A stretch of 64,000 nt of DNA from Mycobacterium sp. WUMAC-067. Lineage in GTDB: Bacteria; Actinomycetota; Actinomycetes; Mycobacteriales; Mycobacteriaceae. The position numbers and the translations under genes were made by a program. The stretch spans positions 1 to 64,000 of the forward strand of contig NZ_JAEKMI010000020.1 in the NCBI RefSeq assembly GCF_020217485.1, in the 5' to 3' direction. Positions 1-11,930 of the stretch are shown in pieces (positions within the stretch are counted from its first letter, which is position 1; each line of letters starts with the position of its first letter). The notes under the pieces are model-generated. The model searched no databases. It was not told the DNA's origin and saw only the letters and a program-made list of their open reading frames with translations.

Positions 1-1
1 G

Positions 2-3000
2 ACCGACCGACCTTATCCGCCGGTGGCCGATTACCGCGGCGCCAGTGTGGTCGTGGATTGGCCAGCCGAGCTGCAGCAGCGGGTGCGCAGTGTGGCCCGC
101 GAGCACAACGCGACCAGCTTCATGGTGATCCAGGCTGCCCTGGCGGTGCTGCTGGCCAAGCTCAGCGCCAGCAGTGATGTGGCGGTCGGATTCGCGATCG
201 CCGGCCGTGATGATCCCGCACTCGATGGGTTGGTGGGCTTTTTCGTCAACACTTTGGTGTTGCGGGTCGACTTGGCCGGCGATCCCAGCTTCACCGAAAC
301 GTTGGATCAGGTGCGGGCGCGGAGCCTGGCCGCCTACGAGCACCAAGATGTGCCCTTCGAGGTGCTCGTGGAGCGGCTCCACCCGACCCGAAGCCTGGCC
401 CATCACCCGTTGGTGCAGGTGGTGTTGGCCTGGCAGAACATCGCGCGGGAGGATGGGGTCCCCGCCGGGTTGGCCTTGGGTGATCTGCAGGTCACACCGC
501 TGGCGGCGGACACCCAGGTCGCCCGCATGGACCTGACATTCACGGTGGGCGAACGCTGGAATTCCGGCGGTGAGCCCGCCGGAATCGGCGGGTCGGTGGA
601 GTTTCGCACCGATGTGTTCGACGCGGCCAGCATCGAGGCGCTGATCGAACGGCTGCAGCGGGTGTTGATGGCCATGACCGCCGATCCCAGCCAGCGGTTG
701 TCGTCGGTTGACCTGTTGGATGCCGCCGAGCACGCCCACCTGGACAAGACCGGTAACCGGGAGGTGTTGACCCAGCCGGCGACGGGGCTGTCGATTCCGG
801 CGGTGTTCGCCGCTCAGGTCGCGCGCGCGCCCGAAGCGCTGGCGGTGACCTTCGAAGGCCACTCGATGACCTATCGAGAGCTCGATGAGGCGTCGAACCG
901 ATTGGCGCACTTGTTGGCCCGTCATGGGGTGGGCCCGGGGCAGTGTGTGGCGCTCATGTTCAACCGTTGCGCCGAGGCGGTCGTGGCGATACTGGCGGTG
1001 CTCAAGGCCGGGGCGGCCTACCTGCCCATCGATCCCGCGCATCCCGACGCGCGCATCGAATTCGTCGTGGCCGACGCCGCGCCGATCGCTGCGATCACCA
1101 CCACCGAGCTGGCAGACCGGCTTGACGGGTACGACCTGCGGGTCATCGACATCAACGACGCCGCTGTCGACGCCCAGCCCAGCACGGCACTGCCGGCGCC
1201 GGCTCCCGACCACATCGCCTACCTCATCTACACGTCTGGCACCACCGGTGTGCCCAAAGGCGTGGCCATCACCCACCACAACGTCACCCAGCTGTTCGGG
1301 TCGCCGGATATCCACCTGCAGGCACACTCGTGGGCGCAGTCGCATTCCTTGGCCTTCGACGCCTCGGTGGAAGAGATCTGGTGTTCGTTGTTGCACGGCG
1401 GGCGGCTGGTGATCGTGCCCGAGTCGGCTACACGCTCGCCGGAAGACTTGCACGCCTTGCTGGTTGCTGAACAGGTCGGTGTATTAAGCCAGTCGCCGTC
1501 TGCGGTGGCGATGCTCCCCCATGAGGGGTTGGAGTCGATGGCGTTGCTGGTGGCCGGTGAAGCGTGCCCGGCCGAGGTGGTGGCGCGGTGGGCGCCGGGG
1601 CGGGTGATGGTCAATGAGTACGGCCCAACCGAAACCACGGTGTGTGTGTCCAGGAGTGCGCCGTTGGCCGCGGGTTCGGGGGTGCCGCCGATCGGCTCGC
1701 CGTTACCGGGCGCGGCGTTGTTCGTGCTGGACCAGTGGTTGCGTCCGGTGCCGGTCGGGGTGGTCGGGGAGTTGTATGTGGCCGGCGCCGGGGTCGGTAT
1801 TGGCTATGTGGGCCGGGCCGGGTTGACGTCGTCGCGGTTTGTGGCCTGCCCGTTCGGGCCGCCAGGGACACGGATGTATCGCACCGGGGACCTCGTGCGT
1901 TGGGGCGCCGACGGGCAGCTGCAGTATCTGGGACGCGCCGATGAGCAGGTCAAGGTCCGCGGGTTCCGCATCGAACTCGGTGAAGTGCGCGCGGCGCTGG
2001 CCGCACTCGACGGGGTGGAGCAGGCGGCCGTGATCGCCCGCGAGGACCGCCCCGGTGACAAGCGCCTGATCGGCTATATCACCGGGACCGCCGACCCGGC
2101 CGATGTTCGTGCCCGGTTGGGTCAGCGGCTCCCCGCCTACATGGTGCCAGCGGCGGTGGTGGTGATCGACGCGCTGCCGTTGACGGTCAACGGCAAACTG
2201 GACTGGCGCGCCCTGCCGGCACCGGAATACACCGATGTTGATCGGTATCGTGCCCCGGCCACCCTCACCGAGGAGATCCTGGCCGCCATCTATGCCCAAG
2301 TCCTCGGGCTCGAGCGGGTCGGTGTCGATGACTCGTTCTTCGATTTGGGCGGAGACTCACTATCGGCAATGCGCCTGATTGCCGCGATCAACGCCAGCCT
2401 GGATGCGAACCTCGCAGTGCGCACATTGTTCCACGCGCCGTCCGTTAGGAGCTTGAGCCAGCAGTTAGGTCAAGGTGCCACCGAGGTGGAAGTAGTCCCG
2501 GTTGAGTTCCTCAAGGAGGGTACCGGTGATCCGCTGTTCTGCATTCATCCCGGTAGTGGCCTGGTCTGGCCGTACTATGCGCTCGGTAATTATTTGGACT
2601 GCCCGATCATTGGAATTCAACAAAACCCGCAAAATGGCGAGGCTAGAGCTGCGTCAATCTGCGATATGGCGAAAAACTATGCCGATCGGATCCAAGCGGT
2701 TGATCCTACCGGGCCCTACAACCTTCTCGGCTGGTCGTTTGGAGGCGTTGTCGCCCATGAGATTGCCACCGAGCTCCAGCGACGTGGATGCTCGATCGCA
2801 AACCTTATCCTTCTCGACGCTTTACTCTTCATCGATAGCGGTGCCACTCTGCCAATCCTGAACGAGCAGGACGTGCTAGCAGAGGTTTTGCGGTTCTGTC
2901 GTATAGACCTTCCCGATCAGGATGAGCCGCTTACTTATGACCGGGTTGAAGAACTACTTCGCGAACAAGGAATAGTCGAATTTGCTCGGTACAAACCGCT

Positions 3001-3283
3001 TCTGGATTTGGGCGTTCAGAACATTGAGAATAATCGGGCGTTGTCTGAAGGCCACGAACCCGGTGTCTTCGATGGCGATATAACCATATTTTCCGCTGTG
3101 GGGGACGAGGGCGATCAGAGTTCGCCTCCTCTTCTGCAAAGTTGGCGTCCTTATGTCACGGGCGACATAAACAGATACCCGGTCGACTGTAGGCACCAAG
3201 AAATGATGGACCCCGCATCGCTCGTCCTGTATGGCCAACAACTCAAGATTCTCTTAGAACCTGAAGGTGCGCGCGCAGAATGA
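2..3283 (+). CDS. Non-ribosomal peptide synthetase, C-terminal module (partial C, A, T, TE); 5' end outside the window
   Basis: The frame is open to the left edge, so this is the last module of a larger synthetase. A condensation-domain C-terminal half comes first ([15 protein letters not shown] and HQDVPFEVL; the HHxxxDG motif lies outside). An adenylation domain follows with its core motifs: [31 protein letters not shown] and NGKLDW. The carrier domain has LGGDSL (Ser codon 2357-2359) and the thioesterase has GWSFGG (Ser codon 2735-2737) with a late CRHQE histidine. A terminal TE means the peptide is released here by hydrolysis or cyclisation. By-eye alignment to the GrsA pocket gives D-A-E-S-L-A-E-V, a low-certainty reading. 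From about 2500 onward GC drops from roughly 67-70% to 53-58% in hand-counted lines, suggesting that the TE has a different history from C-A. The MFS gene and the MbtH-like remnant downstream fit an exported peptide. Confidence 0.95.
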   Translation, partial: TDRPYPPVADYRGASVVVDWPAELQQRVRSVAREHNATSFMVIQAALAVLLAKLSASSDVAVGFAIAGRDDPALDGLVGFFVNTLVLRVDLAGDPSFTETLDQVRARSLAAYEHQDVPFEVLVERLHPTRSLAHHPLVQVVLAWQNIAREDGVPAGLALGDLQVTPLAADTQVARMDLTFTVGERWNSGGEPAGIGGSVEFRTDVFDAASIEALIERLQRVLMAMTADPSQRLSSVDLLDAAEHAHLDKTGNREVLTQPATGLSIPAVFAAQVARAPEALAVTFEGHSMTYRELDEASNRLAHLLARHGVGPGQCVALMFNRCAEAVVAILAVLKAGAAYLPIDPAHPDARIEFVVADAAPIAAITTTELADRLDGYDLRVIDINDAAVDAQPSTALPAPAPDHIAYLIYTSGTTGVPKGVAITHHNVTQLFGSPDIHLQAHSWAQSHSLAFDASVEEIWCSLLHGGRLVIVPESATRSPEDLHALLVAEQVGVLSQSPSAVAMLPHEGLESMALLVAGEACPAEVVARWAPGRVMVNEYGPTETTVCVSRSAPLAAGSGVPPIGSPLPGAALFVLDQWLRPVPVGVVGELYVAGAGVGIGYVGRAGLTSSRFVACPFGPPGTRMYRTGDLVRWGADGQLQYLGRADEQVKVRGFRIELGEVRAALAALDGVEQAAVIAREDRPGDKRLIGYITGTADPADVRARLGQRLPAYMVPAAVVVIDALPLTVNGKLDWRALPAPEYTDVDRYRAPATLTEEILAAIYAQVLGLERVGVDDSFFDLGGDSLSAMRLIAAINASLDANLAVRTLFHAPSVRSLSQQLGQGATEVEVVPVEFLKEGTGDPLFCIHPGSGLVWPYYALGNYLDCPIIGIQQNPQNGEARAASICDMAKNYADRIQAVDPTGPYNLLGWSFGGVVAHEIATELQRRGCSIANLILLDALLFIDSGATLPILNEQDVLAEVLRFCRIDLPDQDEPLTYDRVEELLREQGIVEFARYKPLLDLGVQNIENNRALSEGHEPGVFDGDITIFSAVGDEGDQSSPPLLQSWRPYVTGDINRYPVDCRHQEMMDPASLVLYGQQLKILLEPEGARAE

Positions 3284-3344
3284 TTGCACCGAAAGCGCTT
3301 TCCAGGATTCGGACAAGTCGGCATCACAAAGAGGGCCAGGTTCC

Positions 3345-3551
3345 ATGCAAAGAATCGATTATGATTTGCTCGGCAACGTGGCAATGAGCGATGCGCAGCG
3401 GCGGGGATCCGTTGTGGGAGCGTGCATTTGGCTCTTTCAAACCGTACGAAACCTGCTCTTCCGGCTCGAAAACTTTTTCGGCCGGGCCTCGACGTACCGC
3501 GACAAAGAGCGTTTCGGCGCCATCCTCAGTCAAAGCGCCGCAGCGAAGTAG
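3345..3551 (+). CDS. Small hypothetical protein (68 aa) between NRPS and exporter
   Basis: I do not recognise this protein. The frame is also open upstream to a GTG at 3267, inside the NRPS end, but the ATG at 3345 behind a purine-rich AAAGAGGG is more natural. The product is basic, with one amphipathic or hydrophobic stretch (GACIWLFQTVRNLLFRLENFF) of about 20 residues that could touch a membrane. It ends nine bases before the MFS start, so it is probably co-transcribed with the NRPS and exporter. It could be a real accessory peptide or a decayed fragment. No family motif is visible. Confidence 0.4.
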   Translation: MQRIDYDLLGNVAMSDAQRRGSVVGACIWLFQTVRNLLFRLENFFGRASTYRDKERFGAILSQSAAAK

Positions 3552-3560
3552 CGGTTCGAG

Positions 3561-5069
3561 ATGTCCGTCGAACCGACCACGCTGCGCCCCACGAAAAGGC
3601 ATTTGCCGGCTTTGCTGCGGTCTCGCCGGTTCGTCGCCCTGGTTGTCGCGATCGGCGGCATGCAGCTGATGGTGGCGATGGACGGCCCCGTCGCGATCTT
3701 CGCGCTGCCCAGGATCCAGAACGAGCTGGGCTTGTCGGACGCCGGGCGGAGCTGGGTGATCACCGCCTACATGCTGACCTTCGGTGGCCTGATGCTGTTG
3801 GGTGGCCGCCTGGGTGACACCATCGGCCGCAAGCGCGCTTTCATCCTCGGGGTTGCGCTGTTCACTTTCGCCTCGACCTTGTGCGGCATCGCCTGGGACG
3901 GGGGCACCCTGATATCGGCACGGCTGCTGCACGGCGCGGCTTCGGCGATCATGGCACCGACCAATTTGGCGCTGATCGCGACCACGTTCCCGAGGGGATC
4001 GGCACGTAACGTCGCAACGGGGGTGTTCGGCGCGATGTCGGGTCTCGGCGGGGTGCTGGGCCTGGTGGTGGGCGGGGCGCTGACCGACGTGTCGTGGCGG
4101 CTGGCGTTTTTGGTGAACGTGCCGATCGGGCTGGCGGTGATCTGCCTGGCCGCCATCATGCTGGAGGAAACCCAGAAGGAGCGGATGAAGCTCGACGCCA
4201 CCGGGGCCGTCCTGGCCACGTTGACCTGTACCGCCGCGGTGTTCGGTCTGTCGATGGGCCCGGAGGAGGGGTGGCTGTCGACCATCACGATCGGTTCAGG
4301 CTTGGTGGCTGTGGCCGCTCTTGTGGCGTTCGTCGTGGCGGAGCGCACCGCCGAGAGCCCCATCGTGCCGTTCGGCCTGTTCTTCGACCGCAACCGGCTG
4401 GCCGCGTTCGCGGCCATGTTCCTCAGCGGTGGCGTCCTTTTCAGCCTGACCGTGCTGGTCGGCATGTATGTGCAGACCATCATGGGCTACAGTCCGCTGC
4501 GCGCCGGTGTGGCCTTCATCCCGTTCGGTATCGGGGTGGCCATCGGGGTGGGTGTGGCGTCGAAGCTGGTGATGTGGTTCCCGCCGCGTGTGGTGGTACT
4601 CGCCAGCGGCAGCCTGATCCTGATCGCGACGCTGTACGGTTCGACCTTCAACCGCGGCATGCCGTACTTTCCGAATCTTGTTTTGCCGCTCATCGTTTGC
4701 GCTATTGGTGTCGGCGCGATCTTCGTCCCGCTCACGCTGTCGGTGATCGCCAGCGTCGGCGTCGACCGGATCGGGCCGACCTCGGCGATTGCAGTAATGC
4801 TGCAGACCTTGGGCGGACCGCTGGTGCTGGTCATCATCCAGGCCGCCATCACGTCGCGCACACTGCGGCTGGGCGGCGCCGTAGGTCCGGTGAAGTCCAT
4901 GAACGCCGCGCAGTTGCATGCGCTGGACCGCGGCTACACCTACGGCCTGTTGTGGTTGGCCGGGGTGGTCTTGCTGCTCGGTGGGGTGGCGCTGCTGATC
5001 GGGTACACCGCCGCGCAGGTGGCCCGCGCGCAGGAAGTCAAGGAGTCCATCGACGCAGGGGAGAGGTAG
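3561..5069 (+). CDS. MFS drug/product exporter, DHA2 (EmrB/QacA) type
   Basis: This 502-residue protein is built of hydrophobic segments consistent with 14 transmembrane helices, the DHA2 layout. Motif A is seen as GGRLGDTIGRKRAF. The motif C region GAMSGLGGVLGLVVGGAL, typical of drug/H+ antiporters, precedes a conserved WRLAFLVNVPIG. It is expected to sit in the inner membrane and export a small molecule using proton motive force. Its place between the NRPS and the PKS suggests that it exports or protects against the cluster product, which is inference. A strong hairpin begins 31 bases after the stop, so transcription may partly end here. Confidence 0.93.
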   Translation: MSVEPTTLRPTKRHLPALLRSRRFVALVVAIGGMQLMVAMDGPVAIFALPRIQNELGLSDAGRSWVITAYMLTFGGLMLLGGRLGDTIGRKRAFILGVALFTFASTLCGIAWDGGTLISARLLHGAASAIMAPTNLALIATTFPRGSARNVATGVFGAMSGLGGVLGLVVGGALTDVSWRLAFLVNVPIGLAVICLAAIMLEETQKERMKLDATGAVLATLTCTAAVFGLSMGPEEGWLSTITIGSGLVAVAALVAFVVAERTAESPIVPFGLFFDRNRLAAFAAMFLSGGVLFSLTVLVGMYVQTIMGYSPLRAGVAFIPFGIGVAIGVGVASKLVMWFPPRVVVLASGSLILIATLYGSTFNRGMPYFPNLVLPLIVCAIGVGAIFVPLTLSVIASVGVDRIGPTSAIAVMLQTLGGPLVLVIIQAAITSRTLRLGGAVGPVKSMNAAQLHALDRGYTYGLLWLAGVVLLLGGVALLIGYTAAQVARAQEVKESIDAGER

Positions 5070-5100
5070 CTCTACGCCGGCTACATCTGCTGAACGCTGA

Positions 5101-5124
5101 GCGGCTGCTGCACGGCAGAGCCGC
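5101..5124 (+). terminator. Hairpin after the MFS gene
   Basis: GCGGCT and AGCCGC pair around an inner CTGC/GCAG stem with loop ACG and one bulged G. This gives about 10 GC-rich base pairs beginning 31 bases after the MFS stop. No T-tract follows, which is common for mycobacterial hairpins proposed as terminators. It would separate the NRPS-exporter unit from the PKS unit. Confidence 0.45.
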
Positions 5125-5426
5125 CTAGCCGGCGCGTTCGACGAAAACCACTGTTGCAGAACGCAATCCTCGCTAGCACCTTATTTTCGGTTGCGTAAAC
5201 GTCTACGGCAGACACGGCCACCACTCGGTCGCCTTACGCCCGCCACTCTATGTGTCGGCCCTGACTACGCTACCGACTTAATAAGCCTGACAACAGGATT
5301 GAAACCCACGACGCTCTGATCATGCAAATCGTCGAGTCCTTCCGGGCCATGCCTTAGAGCGCCCGGCCAGCAATAGCGAGTGCACCGATCTGTTCGGCTC
5401 ATGCAAAAGCGAACTTTGGAGGACTG
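5125..5426. other. Gene-free stretch before the PKS unit
   Basis: About 300 bases without a credible ORF. Composition is more AT-rich than the flanking genes. It must hold the promoter of the PKS-P450-FAAL unit if that unit is separately transcribed. I see no clear -35/-10 pair, tRNA or repeat. Confidence 0.5.
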
Positions 5427-5564
5427 GTGAGTATCAATACGTTCGACGACTCTGGCAGCCGATCGCTCATCCTGCATGGCCGCCGTCTCCGAGTTCCATT
5501 TGCACCTGACGGTGTGCGCGCAACGGACAAGCCGCTCGGCCGTAGCTGTGAGGAGGCGAAATGA
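5427..5564 (+). pseudogene. Truncated MbtH-like small ORF (45 codons), ATGA overlap with the PKS
   Basis: A GTG with GGAGG four bases upstream opens a 45-codon frame starting V-S-I-N-T-F-D-D. That is nearly the MbtH signature start M-S-x-N-P-F-D-D. A later PFAPDGVRA can be laid on the MbtH stretch PAFADVPDGWRVV with a gap, but the invariant tryptophans and the C-terminal WxDxRPxSL helix are missing. MbtH proteins are 65-75 residues and act as partners of NRPS adenylation domains, so one next to an NRPS is expected. This copy looks decayed. Its stop overlaps the PKS start as ATGA, and the PKS ribosome site AGGAGG lies inside its last codons. The frame may therefore persist because it couples translation to the PKS. 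Alternative: an unrelated leader peptide. Confidence 0.5.
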
Positions 5565-8500
5565 CTACATACCCGATCGACGACGTCATGCAGCGCTCGC
5601 CCGCGGCCGAATCTCCGCCCGCGATCGGCACCGTTCCTGTCACTCCTGTTGCCGTGATCGGCATGGCGTGCCGCCTACCCGGAGCTATCGACTCGCCGGA
5701 GCAGTTGTGGGCGGCGTTGTTGCGCGGCGACGACCTGGTTACCGAAATCCCGCCCGACCGTTGGGATGCCGATGAGTACTACGATCCCGAGCCGGGTGTG
5801 CCGGGCCGGTCGGTATCGCGGTGGGGCGCATTCATCGACGACGTCGCCGGCTTCGATCCCGAGTTCTTCGGGATCAACGAGCGGGAGGCGACCGCGATGG
5901 ATCCGCAACACCGGCTGCTTTTGGAGACCTCATGGGAGGCCATGGAACACGCCGGTCTTACGCGGGAGCGAATCGCCGACTCGCTGACCGGTGTGTTCAT
6001 GGGATTGACGCATGGCGACTACCAATTGCTGGCCGCCGACGCCCACTCCGTGGAGGGCGCGTACGGCTTTTCCGGCAGCAACTTCAGCCTGGCGTCCGGG
6101 CGCATCGCCTACGCGCTGGGGGTCCACGGCCCCGCATTGACTGTGGACACCGCGTGTTCGTCCGGCCTGACGGCGATACACCTGGCCTGCCGCAGCCTGC
6201 ACGAGGGCGAAAGCGACCTCGCCCTGGCGGGTGGCGCCACGCTGGCGTTGGACCCGCGGAAGTTCGCCGCGGGGTCAGCCGAGGGCATGCTGTCGCCGAC
6301 CGGACGCTGCCACGCGTTTGACGTCGCGGCCGACGGGTTCGTGGGCGGCGAGGGCAGCGTGATGCTGCTACTCAAGCGGTTGTCCGACGCGCTACGAGAC
6401 GGTGATCGGATCCTTGCCGTGGTGCGCGGGACGGCCGCAAATCAGGACGGTCATACGGTGAACATCGCCACCCCGTCGAAGACCGCGCAGACCGCGGTGT
6501 ATCAGGCGGCTTTGGCCGCCGCCGGTGTGGACGCCGGCACGGTTGGCATGGTCGAGGCGCACGGGCCCGGCACCCCGGTGGGTGACCCGATCGAATACGC
6601 CAGCCTGGCCACCGTTTACGGCGTCGAGGGCCCCTGCGCGCTGGCGTCGGTGAAGACCAACTTCGGCCATGCGCAGGCGGCCTCCGGAGCGCTCGGGATG
6701 ATGAAGGCGATCCTCGCGCTGCAGCATGGTGTGGTTCCCCGGAATCTGCACTTCACCCGGTTACCCGATGACCTAGCCAAAATCGATACGAAACTCTTTG
6801 TGCCGCAGGAGACTACACCCTGGGTCACCAACGGGCACCACCCACGAAGGGCGGCGGTGTCGTCGTATGGCCTGTCGGGAACCAACGTGCACGCCATCGT
6901 CGAACGAGCACCCGAACAGGCTGTGAAAACCGGTGTATCCCAGGCCGAATCGTCGACGACGGAACCGCTGATATTCCCGCTGTCGTCCACCTCGGCCGAT
7001 GAACTGCGCCACACCGCCGGCCGGCTCGCCGACTGGGTGCGAGCACATGACGATCTGGCGTTGCCCGACCTGGCCTACACCCTGGCGCGCCGCCGCGCGC
7101 ACCGCCCGGTACGCACCGCGGTCATCGCGGATAGCCGCGCCGGGCTCGTCGTGGCTCTGCGCGAGGTTGCCGACGGCGATGCTCCGTATCCGGCCGCGGT
7201 CGGACAGGACGACCGCGGGCCGGTTTGGGTGTTCTCCGGGCAGGGTTCGCAATGGGCGGCGATGGGTGCAGACCTGCTGGCGACCGAACCGGTGTTTGCC
7301 GCCACCGTCGCGCAAGCCGAGCCACTGATCGCCCGGGAGTCGGGATTCTCGGTGACCGAGGCGATTTCGGCGCCGCGGGTCGTGACGGGTCAAGACCGGG
7401 TCCAGCCGACGCTGTTCACCATGCAGGTCGCGCTGGCCGCGACGATGAAGGCATACGGAGTGCGCCCGGGCGCGGTGATCGGGCACTCCCTCGGCGAGGC
7501 CGCGGCAGCTGTCGTCGCGGGTGCGATATCGCTGGAAGACGGGGTGCGGGTGATCTGCCGCCGCTCGCGGCTGATGTCCCGCGTTGCCGGTTCCGGAGCC
7601 ACGGCATCGGTGGAATTGCCCGCGCAGCAAGTGCTTTCGGAACTGACGGCACGCGGTATCAACGACGTGGTGGTGGCGGTGGTGGCCTCGCCGCAGTCCA
7701 CGGTGATTGCCGGCGCCGCGCCAACGGTTCGCGACCTGGTCGCGGCCTGGGAGCAGCGTGATGTGATGGCGCGCGAGGTCCCCACCGATGTCGCCTTCCA
7801 TTCGCCCCAGGTCGATCCGATCATGGGCGAGCTGACCGACGTACTCGCAGAGACCAGCCCGATGACGCCGGAAGTTCCCTACTACTCGGCGACATTGTTC
7901 GACCCGCGCGAGCAGCCAATCTGCGACGCCCGCTACTGGGCGAACAATATGCGCCGGATGGTGCGATTCGCCACGGCCGTGCAGGCGGCTTTGGAGGACG
8001 GCTACCGGGTCTTCGCCGAGCTGGCGCCACACCCCCTGCTGGTCCGCGCCCTCGAGCAGACCGCCCGCAGTCGCGAGATGCCGATCGCCGCACTGGCCGG
8101 TATGCGTCGCGAACAAGCGCTTCCGCACGGGCTGCTGGGCTTTGTGGCGGATCTGCACGGGGCGGGCGCCGCGGTCGATTTCTCCGTGCTCTATTCGACC
8201 GGGCGGCTCGTCGACGCGCCGCTGCCGACCTGGACGCACCGCCGGCTGTGGTTGAGCGGCGACGGTCAGGACTCCCCACCACATGGTGGTTGCACCGTTT
8301 CGGTACATCCACTGCTGGGCTCGCACGTGCACCTGCAGGAGGAGCCCGAGCGCCACTTGTGGCAGGCCGAGGTCGGCACCGCCGCCCAGCCCTGGCTCGC
8401 CGACCACCAGATCCGCAATGTGGTCGTGCTTCCGGGGGCCGCCTACTGCGAGATGGCGTTAGCCGCCGCGCGTACCGTGCTGGGCGAGACGGTCGAGGTT

Positions 8501-11500
8501 CGTGACATCCGCTTCGAGCAGGCGCTCCTGCTCGATGAGCAGACCACGATCGGCGCCTCGGCGTCGTTGTCCTCCCCGGGCGTCGTCGAATTCACCGTCG
8601 AGTCGAATCAGGGCGGCGAACACACGCGGCATGCTGCCGCAGTCCTCCGGGCCGCAGCGGATGAGCAGCCGCCCGCGTATGACGTGCCCGCGCTGCTCGC
8701 CGAGCATGGAAGTTGCGATGACGGCGCCGAGGTACGCAGGCGCATGGACCAACGCGGAGTTCAGTACGGTCCCGCGTTCGCCGGTCTGGGAGACGTCCAC
8801 ACCGGCGAGGAGGCGACCGGCACCGTCCTGGCCGAGGTGGCGCTACCCCGCCAAATCCGCTCGCAACAAGCGGCTTACGGCGTGCACCCCGCACTGCTGG
8901 ACGCCTGTTTCCAGTCCGTTGAAGCTCATCCGGACGTCCAGGCCCTGGGCGAAGGTGCGCTGGGGTTGGTGTTGGGTATCCGTCGACTCCGCTCCTACAG
9001 CGCTGCCCGCAACGCTCACTACTGCTACACCCGCGTGACCAAAGCCGATACCTCCGGCGTCGAGGCCGACATCGACGTGCTCGACGAGCACGGGGCAGTC
9101 CTGGTAACCGTGCGGGGGCTGCGAGTGGGCGCCAGCGCGTCCGAGAGCGGCAATAAGGATCGCGTTATGGCCGAGCGGCTGCTGACCATCGAATGGCGGC
9201 AACGAGAATTGCCCGAGCCGGACCACACCGACGCCGGAAGCTGGCTGCTGATCAGCACTACCACCACCGCGGATGTGGGGGCCAGCACGTTAGCCGACGC
9301 CCTGAAAAACCATGGGGTGCACTGCACCACGATGTCGTGGCCGCAGCAGATCGACCACATCTCAAATGCGGAGCAGCTCGGAAATCATTTGCGCGCCGAT
9401 GGATTCACCGGTGTGGTGATTCTCACCGGGCCGAAAAACGGCGACGCTGACGACCAGGGTGCGCTTCTGGGCCGGGACTACGTGCAACATCTGGTGCGCA
9501 TCGCCCGTGAGTTGGCGGACCTTCCTGGCGAACCGCCGCGCTTGTATGTCGTGACCCGCAACGCCCAAACCGTGGTGTCCAACGACGAGCCCAACCTCGG
9601 GCAGGCCGGGCTGCGCGGCCTGGTTCGCGTGATCGGCATGGAACACCCGCATCTGGGCGCCAGCCAGATCGATGTGGACGAATCCACCGATGCCGAGCAA
9701 CTGGCCCAGCAACTGCTCTGCGGGTCGGAGGAGGACGAGACCGCCTGGCGCAACGGCGCGTGGTACCACGCGCGATTGTGCCCTGCTCCACTGCTCCCCG
9801 AGGAGCGACAAACCGCCGTCGCCAACCACGAGTGCGACCGGATGCGGCTGCAGATCCGCACTCCCGGCGATCTGGAGTCACTCGAACTCGTTGCCTGCGA
9901 CCGCGTTCCACCGGGACCGGGACAGATCGAGGTCGCGGTCAGCGCGTCCAGCATCAACTTCGCCGACGTTCTCGTCGCGTTCGGCCGTTACCCCGCTTTC
10001 GAGGGTCGGCTACCGCAGCTGGGCACCGACTTCGCCGGCGTGGTGACCGCGGTCGGACCGGACGTGACCGGCCACAAGGTGGGTGATCACGTCGGGGGCC
10101 TGAGCGCCGACGGTTGCTGGGGTACCTTCCTCACCTGCGACGCGCGCCTGGCTGTCACGCTGCCGGCCGGCCTGGCCGATGACCAGGCGGCGGCGGTGAC
10201 GACCGCGCACGCCACCGCCTATTACGGGCTGCACGAGTTGGCCCGAATCGGGTCCGGTGACCGGGTGCTGATCCACTCCGCGACCGGCGGGGTCGGACAG
10301 GCGGCAATCGCCATCGCCCGGGCCGCGGGTGCCGAGATCTTCGCCACCGCCGGCACTGAGCAACGTCGACAATTACTGCGCGACATGGGCATTGAGCACG
10401 TCTACGACTCGCGAAGCGTAGAGTTCGCCGACCTGATACGCCGTGACACCGACGGCTATGGCGTGGACATCGTGCTCAACCCGCTCATCGGCGCCGCCCA
10501 GCGCGCGGGCATCGAATTGCTGGCATTCGGTGGACGATTCGTCGAGATCGGCAAACGCGACATCTACGGCGACACCCGATTGGGGCTCTTCCCGTTCCGG
10601 CGCAACCTGACGTTCTACGCCCTTGACCTGGCGTTGATGTCATTCAGCCACCCGGACCGGCTGCGAGACTTGCTGAACACGGTGTGCCGGCTCACCGCGG
10701 ACGGCTCGTTGCCGATGCCGCAAAGCACGCACTACCCGCTTGCCGACGCCGCCACCGCGATTCGGGCGATGAGCGGCGCCCAGCACACCGGCAAGCTCGT
10801 GCTCGATGTCCCGCACACCGGCCGCAGCCGCGTCGTGGTGCCGCCGGAGCGGGTCGGGGTCTTCCGCCGCGATGGCGCCTACATCATCACCGGCGGGCTT
10901 GGCGGCCTGGGGCTGTTCTTGGCCGAGAAGATGGCTTCGCCTGGTTCGGGGGCCGGCTGCGGGCGTATCGTGCTGTCCTCGCGCTCGCAACCAACTCCCC
11001 AGGCGTGGGAGACGATCGAGCGCATCCGCGCGATCGGTGCCGACGTCGCGGTGGAGTGCGGCGACATAGTCGAGGCCGGCACGGCTGAGCGTTTGGTGGC
11101 CACGGCGACCGCCACCGGGCTTCCGGTGCGCGGCGTACTGCATCTGGCGGCGGTGATCGAGGATGCCACGCTGACCAACATCACCGACGAGCTCATCGAG
11201 CGTGACTGGGCGCCAAAGGTTTACGGTGCATGGAATTTGCACACCGCGACCGCTTCGCAGCCATTGGACTGGTTCTGCTCGTTCTCCTCGGCCGCCGCGC
11301 TGGTGGGGTCGCCCGGGCAGGGTGCCTACGCCGCGGCCAACAGCTGGCTGGACGCCTTCACCCGCTGGCGCCGGGCTCGGGGTCTGCCGGCCACCGCGAT
11401 CGCGTGGGGTGCCTGGTCGCAGATAGGGCGCGGCACCGCCTTGGCCGAAGGCGCCGCCGCCATAGCTCCCGACGAAGGCGCTTATGCGTTGGAAGCGCTG

Positions 11501-11911
11501 CTGCGCCACGACCGCGCGTGCACGGGCTATGCGCCGATAACGGGCACACCGTGGTTGACCGCTTTCGCCCAACGCAGCCCCTTCGCCGAAGCCTTCCGCT
11601 CCAGCGGGCAAAGCGCAACGGGCACAAGCAAACTGCGTGCCGAGCTCGAGGAGCTGGCCTTGGACGAGTGGCCTACCCGGCTGCGGCGCCTGATTTCCGA
11701 CCAGGTCAGCCTGATCCTGCGTCGCAACATCGACCCCGACCGTCCGCTGTCCGAGTACGGCCTCGACTCGCTGGGCGGCCTCGAACTACTTACCCGCATC
11801 CAGACCGAAACGGGCATACGCGTGACGCCCGCCGACATCGCCGCCATCGGCACCATTCGCGGTCTGGCGGAACTGTTGTGCGAAAAGCTGGCGCCCGCGG
11901 ACGCGGCGTGA
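5561..11911 (+). CDS. Highly reducing type I polyketide synthase, mycocerosic-acid-synthase (Mas/Pks5) type
   Basis: 2116 residues, close to Mas (about 2110), with the single-module order KS-AT-DH-ER-KR-ACP. Visible sites are the KS Cys199 in DTACSS, its His motif EAHGPGT, AT Ser643 in GHSLGE, DH His949 in [12 protein letters not shown] and the ER cofactor motif [11 protein letters not shown]. The KR motif is GGLGGLG at about residue 1776, with [20 protein letters not shown], and ACP Ser2070 is in GLDSLG. The DH motif has Asn where HxxxGxxxxP expects Gly; I recall the same in Mas-type enzymes. Such enzymes elongate fatty acyl chains with (methyl)malonyl-CoA and fully reduce them, often loaded by a FAAL such as the one at the cluster end. 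There is no PapA or MmpL nearby, unlike DIM or sulfolipid loci. Start is the ATG behind AGGAGG. Confidence 0.95.
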   Translation: MTTYPIDDVMQRSPAAESPPAIGTVPVTPVAVIGMACRLPGAIDSPEQLWAALLRGDDLVTEIPPDRWDADEYYDPEPGVPGRSVSRWGAFIDDVAGFDPEFFGINEREATAMDPQHRLLLETSWEAMEHAGLTRERIADSLTGVFMGLTHGDYQLLAADAHSVEGAYGFSGSNFSLASGRIAYALGVHGPALTVDTACSSGLTAIHLACRSLHEGESDLALAGGATLALDPRKFAAGSAEGMLSPTGRCHAFDVAADGFVGGEGSVMLLLKRLSDALRDGDRILAVVRGTAANQDGHTVNIATPSKTAQTAVYQAALAAAGVDAGTVGMVEAHGPGTPVGDPIEYASLATVYGVEGPCALASVKTNFGHAQAASGALGMMKAILALQHGVVPRNLHFTRLPDDLAKIDTKLFVPQETTPWVTNGHHPRRAAVSSYGLSGTNVHAIVERAPEQAVKTGVSQAESSTTEPLIFPLSSTSADELRHTAGRLADWVRAHDDLALPDLAYTLARRRAHRPVRTAVIADSRAGLVVALREVADGDAPYPAAVGQDDRGPVWVFSGQGSQWAAMGADLLATEPVFAATVAQAEPLIARESGFSVTEAISAPRVVTGQDRVQPTLFTMQVALAATMKAYGVRPGAVIGHSLGEAAAAVVAGAISLEDGVRVICRRSRLMSRVAGSGATASVELPAQQVLSELTARGINDVVVAVVASPQSTVIAGAAPTVRDLVAAWEQRDVMAREVPTDVAFHSPQVDPIMGELTDVLAETSPMTPEVPYYSATLFDPREQPICDARYWANNMRRMVRFATAVQAALEDGYRVFAELAPHPLLVRALEQTARSREMPIAALAGMRREQALPHGLLGFVADLHGAGAAVDFSVLYSTGRLVDAPLPTWTHRRLWLSGDGQDSPPHGGCTVSVHPLLGSHVHLQEEPERHLWQAEVGTAAQPWLADHQIRNVVVLPGAAYCEMALAAARTVLGETVEVRDIRFEQALLLDEQTTIGASASLSSPGVVEFTVESNQGGEHTRHAAAVLRAAADEQPPAYDVPALLAEHGSCDDGAEVRRRMDQRGVQYGPAFAGLGDVHTGEEATGTVLAEVALPRQIRSQQAAYGVHPALLDACFQSVEAHPDVQALGEGALGLVLGIRRLRSYSAARNAHYCYTRVTKADTSGVEADIDVLDEHGAVLVTVRGLRVGASASESGNKDRVMAERLLTIEWRQRELPEPDHTDAGSWLLISTTTTADVGASTLADALKNHGVHCTTMSWPQQIDHISNAEQLGNHLRADGFTGVVILTGPKNGDADDQGALLGRDYVQHLVRIARELADLPGEPPRLYVVTRNAQTVVSNDEPNLGQAGLRGLVRVIGMEHPHLGASQIDVDESTDAEQLAQQLLCGSEEDETAWRNGAWYHARLCPAPLLPEERQTAVANHECDRMRLQIRTPGDLESLELVACDRVPPGPGQIEVAVSASSINFADVLVAFGRYPAFEGRLPQLGTDFAGVVTAVGPDVTGHKVGDHVGGLSADGCWGTFLTCDARLAVTLPAGLADDQAAAVTTAHATAYYGLHELARIGSGDRVLIHSATGGVGQAAIAIARAAGAEIFATAGTEQRRQLLRDMGIEHVYDSRSVEFADLIRRDTDGYGVDIVLNPLIGAAQRAGIELLAFGGRFVEIGKRDIYGDTRLGLFPFRRNLTFYALDLALMSFSHPDRLRDLLNTVCRLTADGSLPMPQSTHYPLADAATAIRAMSGAQHTGKLVLDVPHTGRSRVVVPPERVGVFRRDGAYIITGGLGGLGLFLAEKMASPGSGAGCGRIVLSSRSQPTPQAWETIERIRAIGADVAVECGDIVEAGTAERLVATATATGLPVRGVLHLAAVIEDATLTNITDELIERDWAPKVYGAWNLHTATASQPLDWFCSFSSAAALVGSPGQGAYAAANSWLDAFTRWRRARGLPATAIAWGAWSQIGRGTALAEGAAAIAPDEGAYALEALLRHDRACTGYAPITGTPWLTAFAQRSPFAEAFRSSGQSATGTSKLRAELEELALDEWPTRLRRLISDQVSLILRRNIDPDRPLSEYGLDSLGGLELLTRIQTETGIRVTPADIAAIGTIRGLAELLCEKLAPADAA

Positions 11912-11930
11912 GGCTGAAAGGGTTTGAATC

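Noticed and set aside
5427..5564. Cysteine-responsive attenuator peptide
   Set aside because: Only one cysteine is present; polycysteine runs are expected for that mechanism, and the MbtH-like start explains the sequence better.
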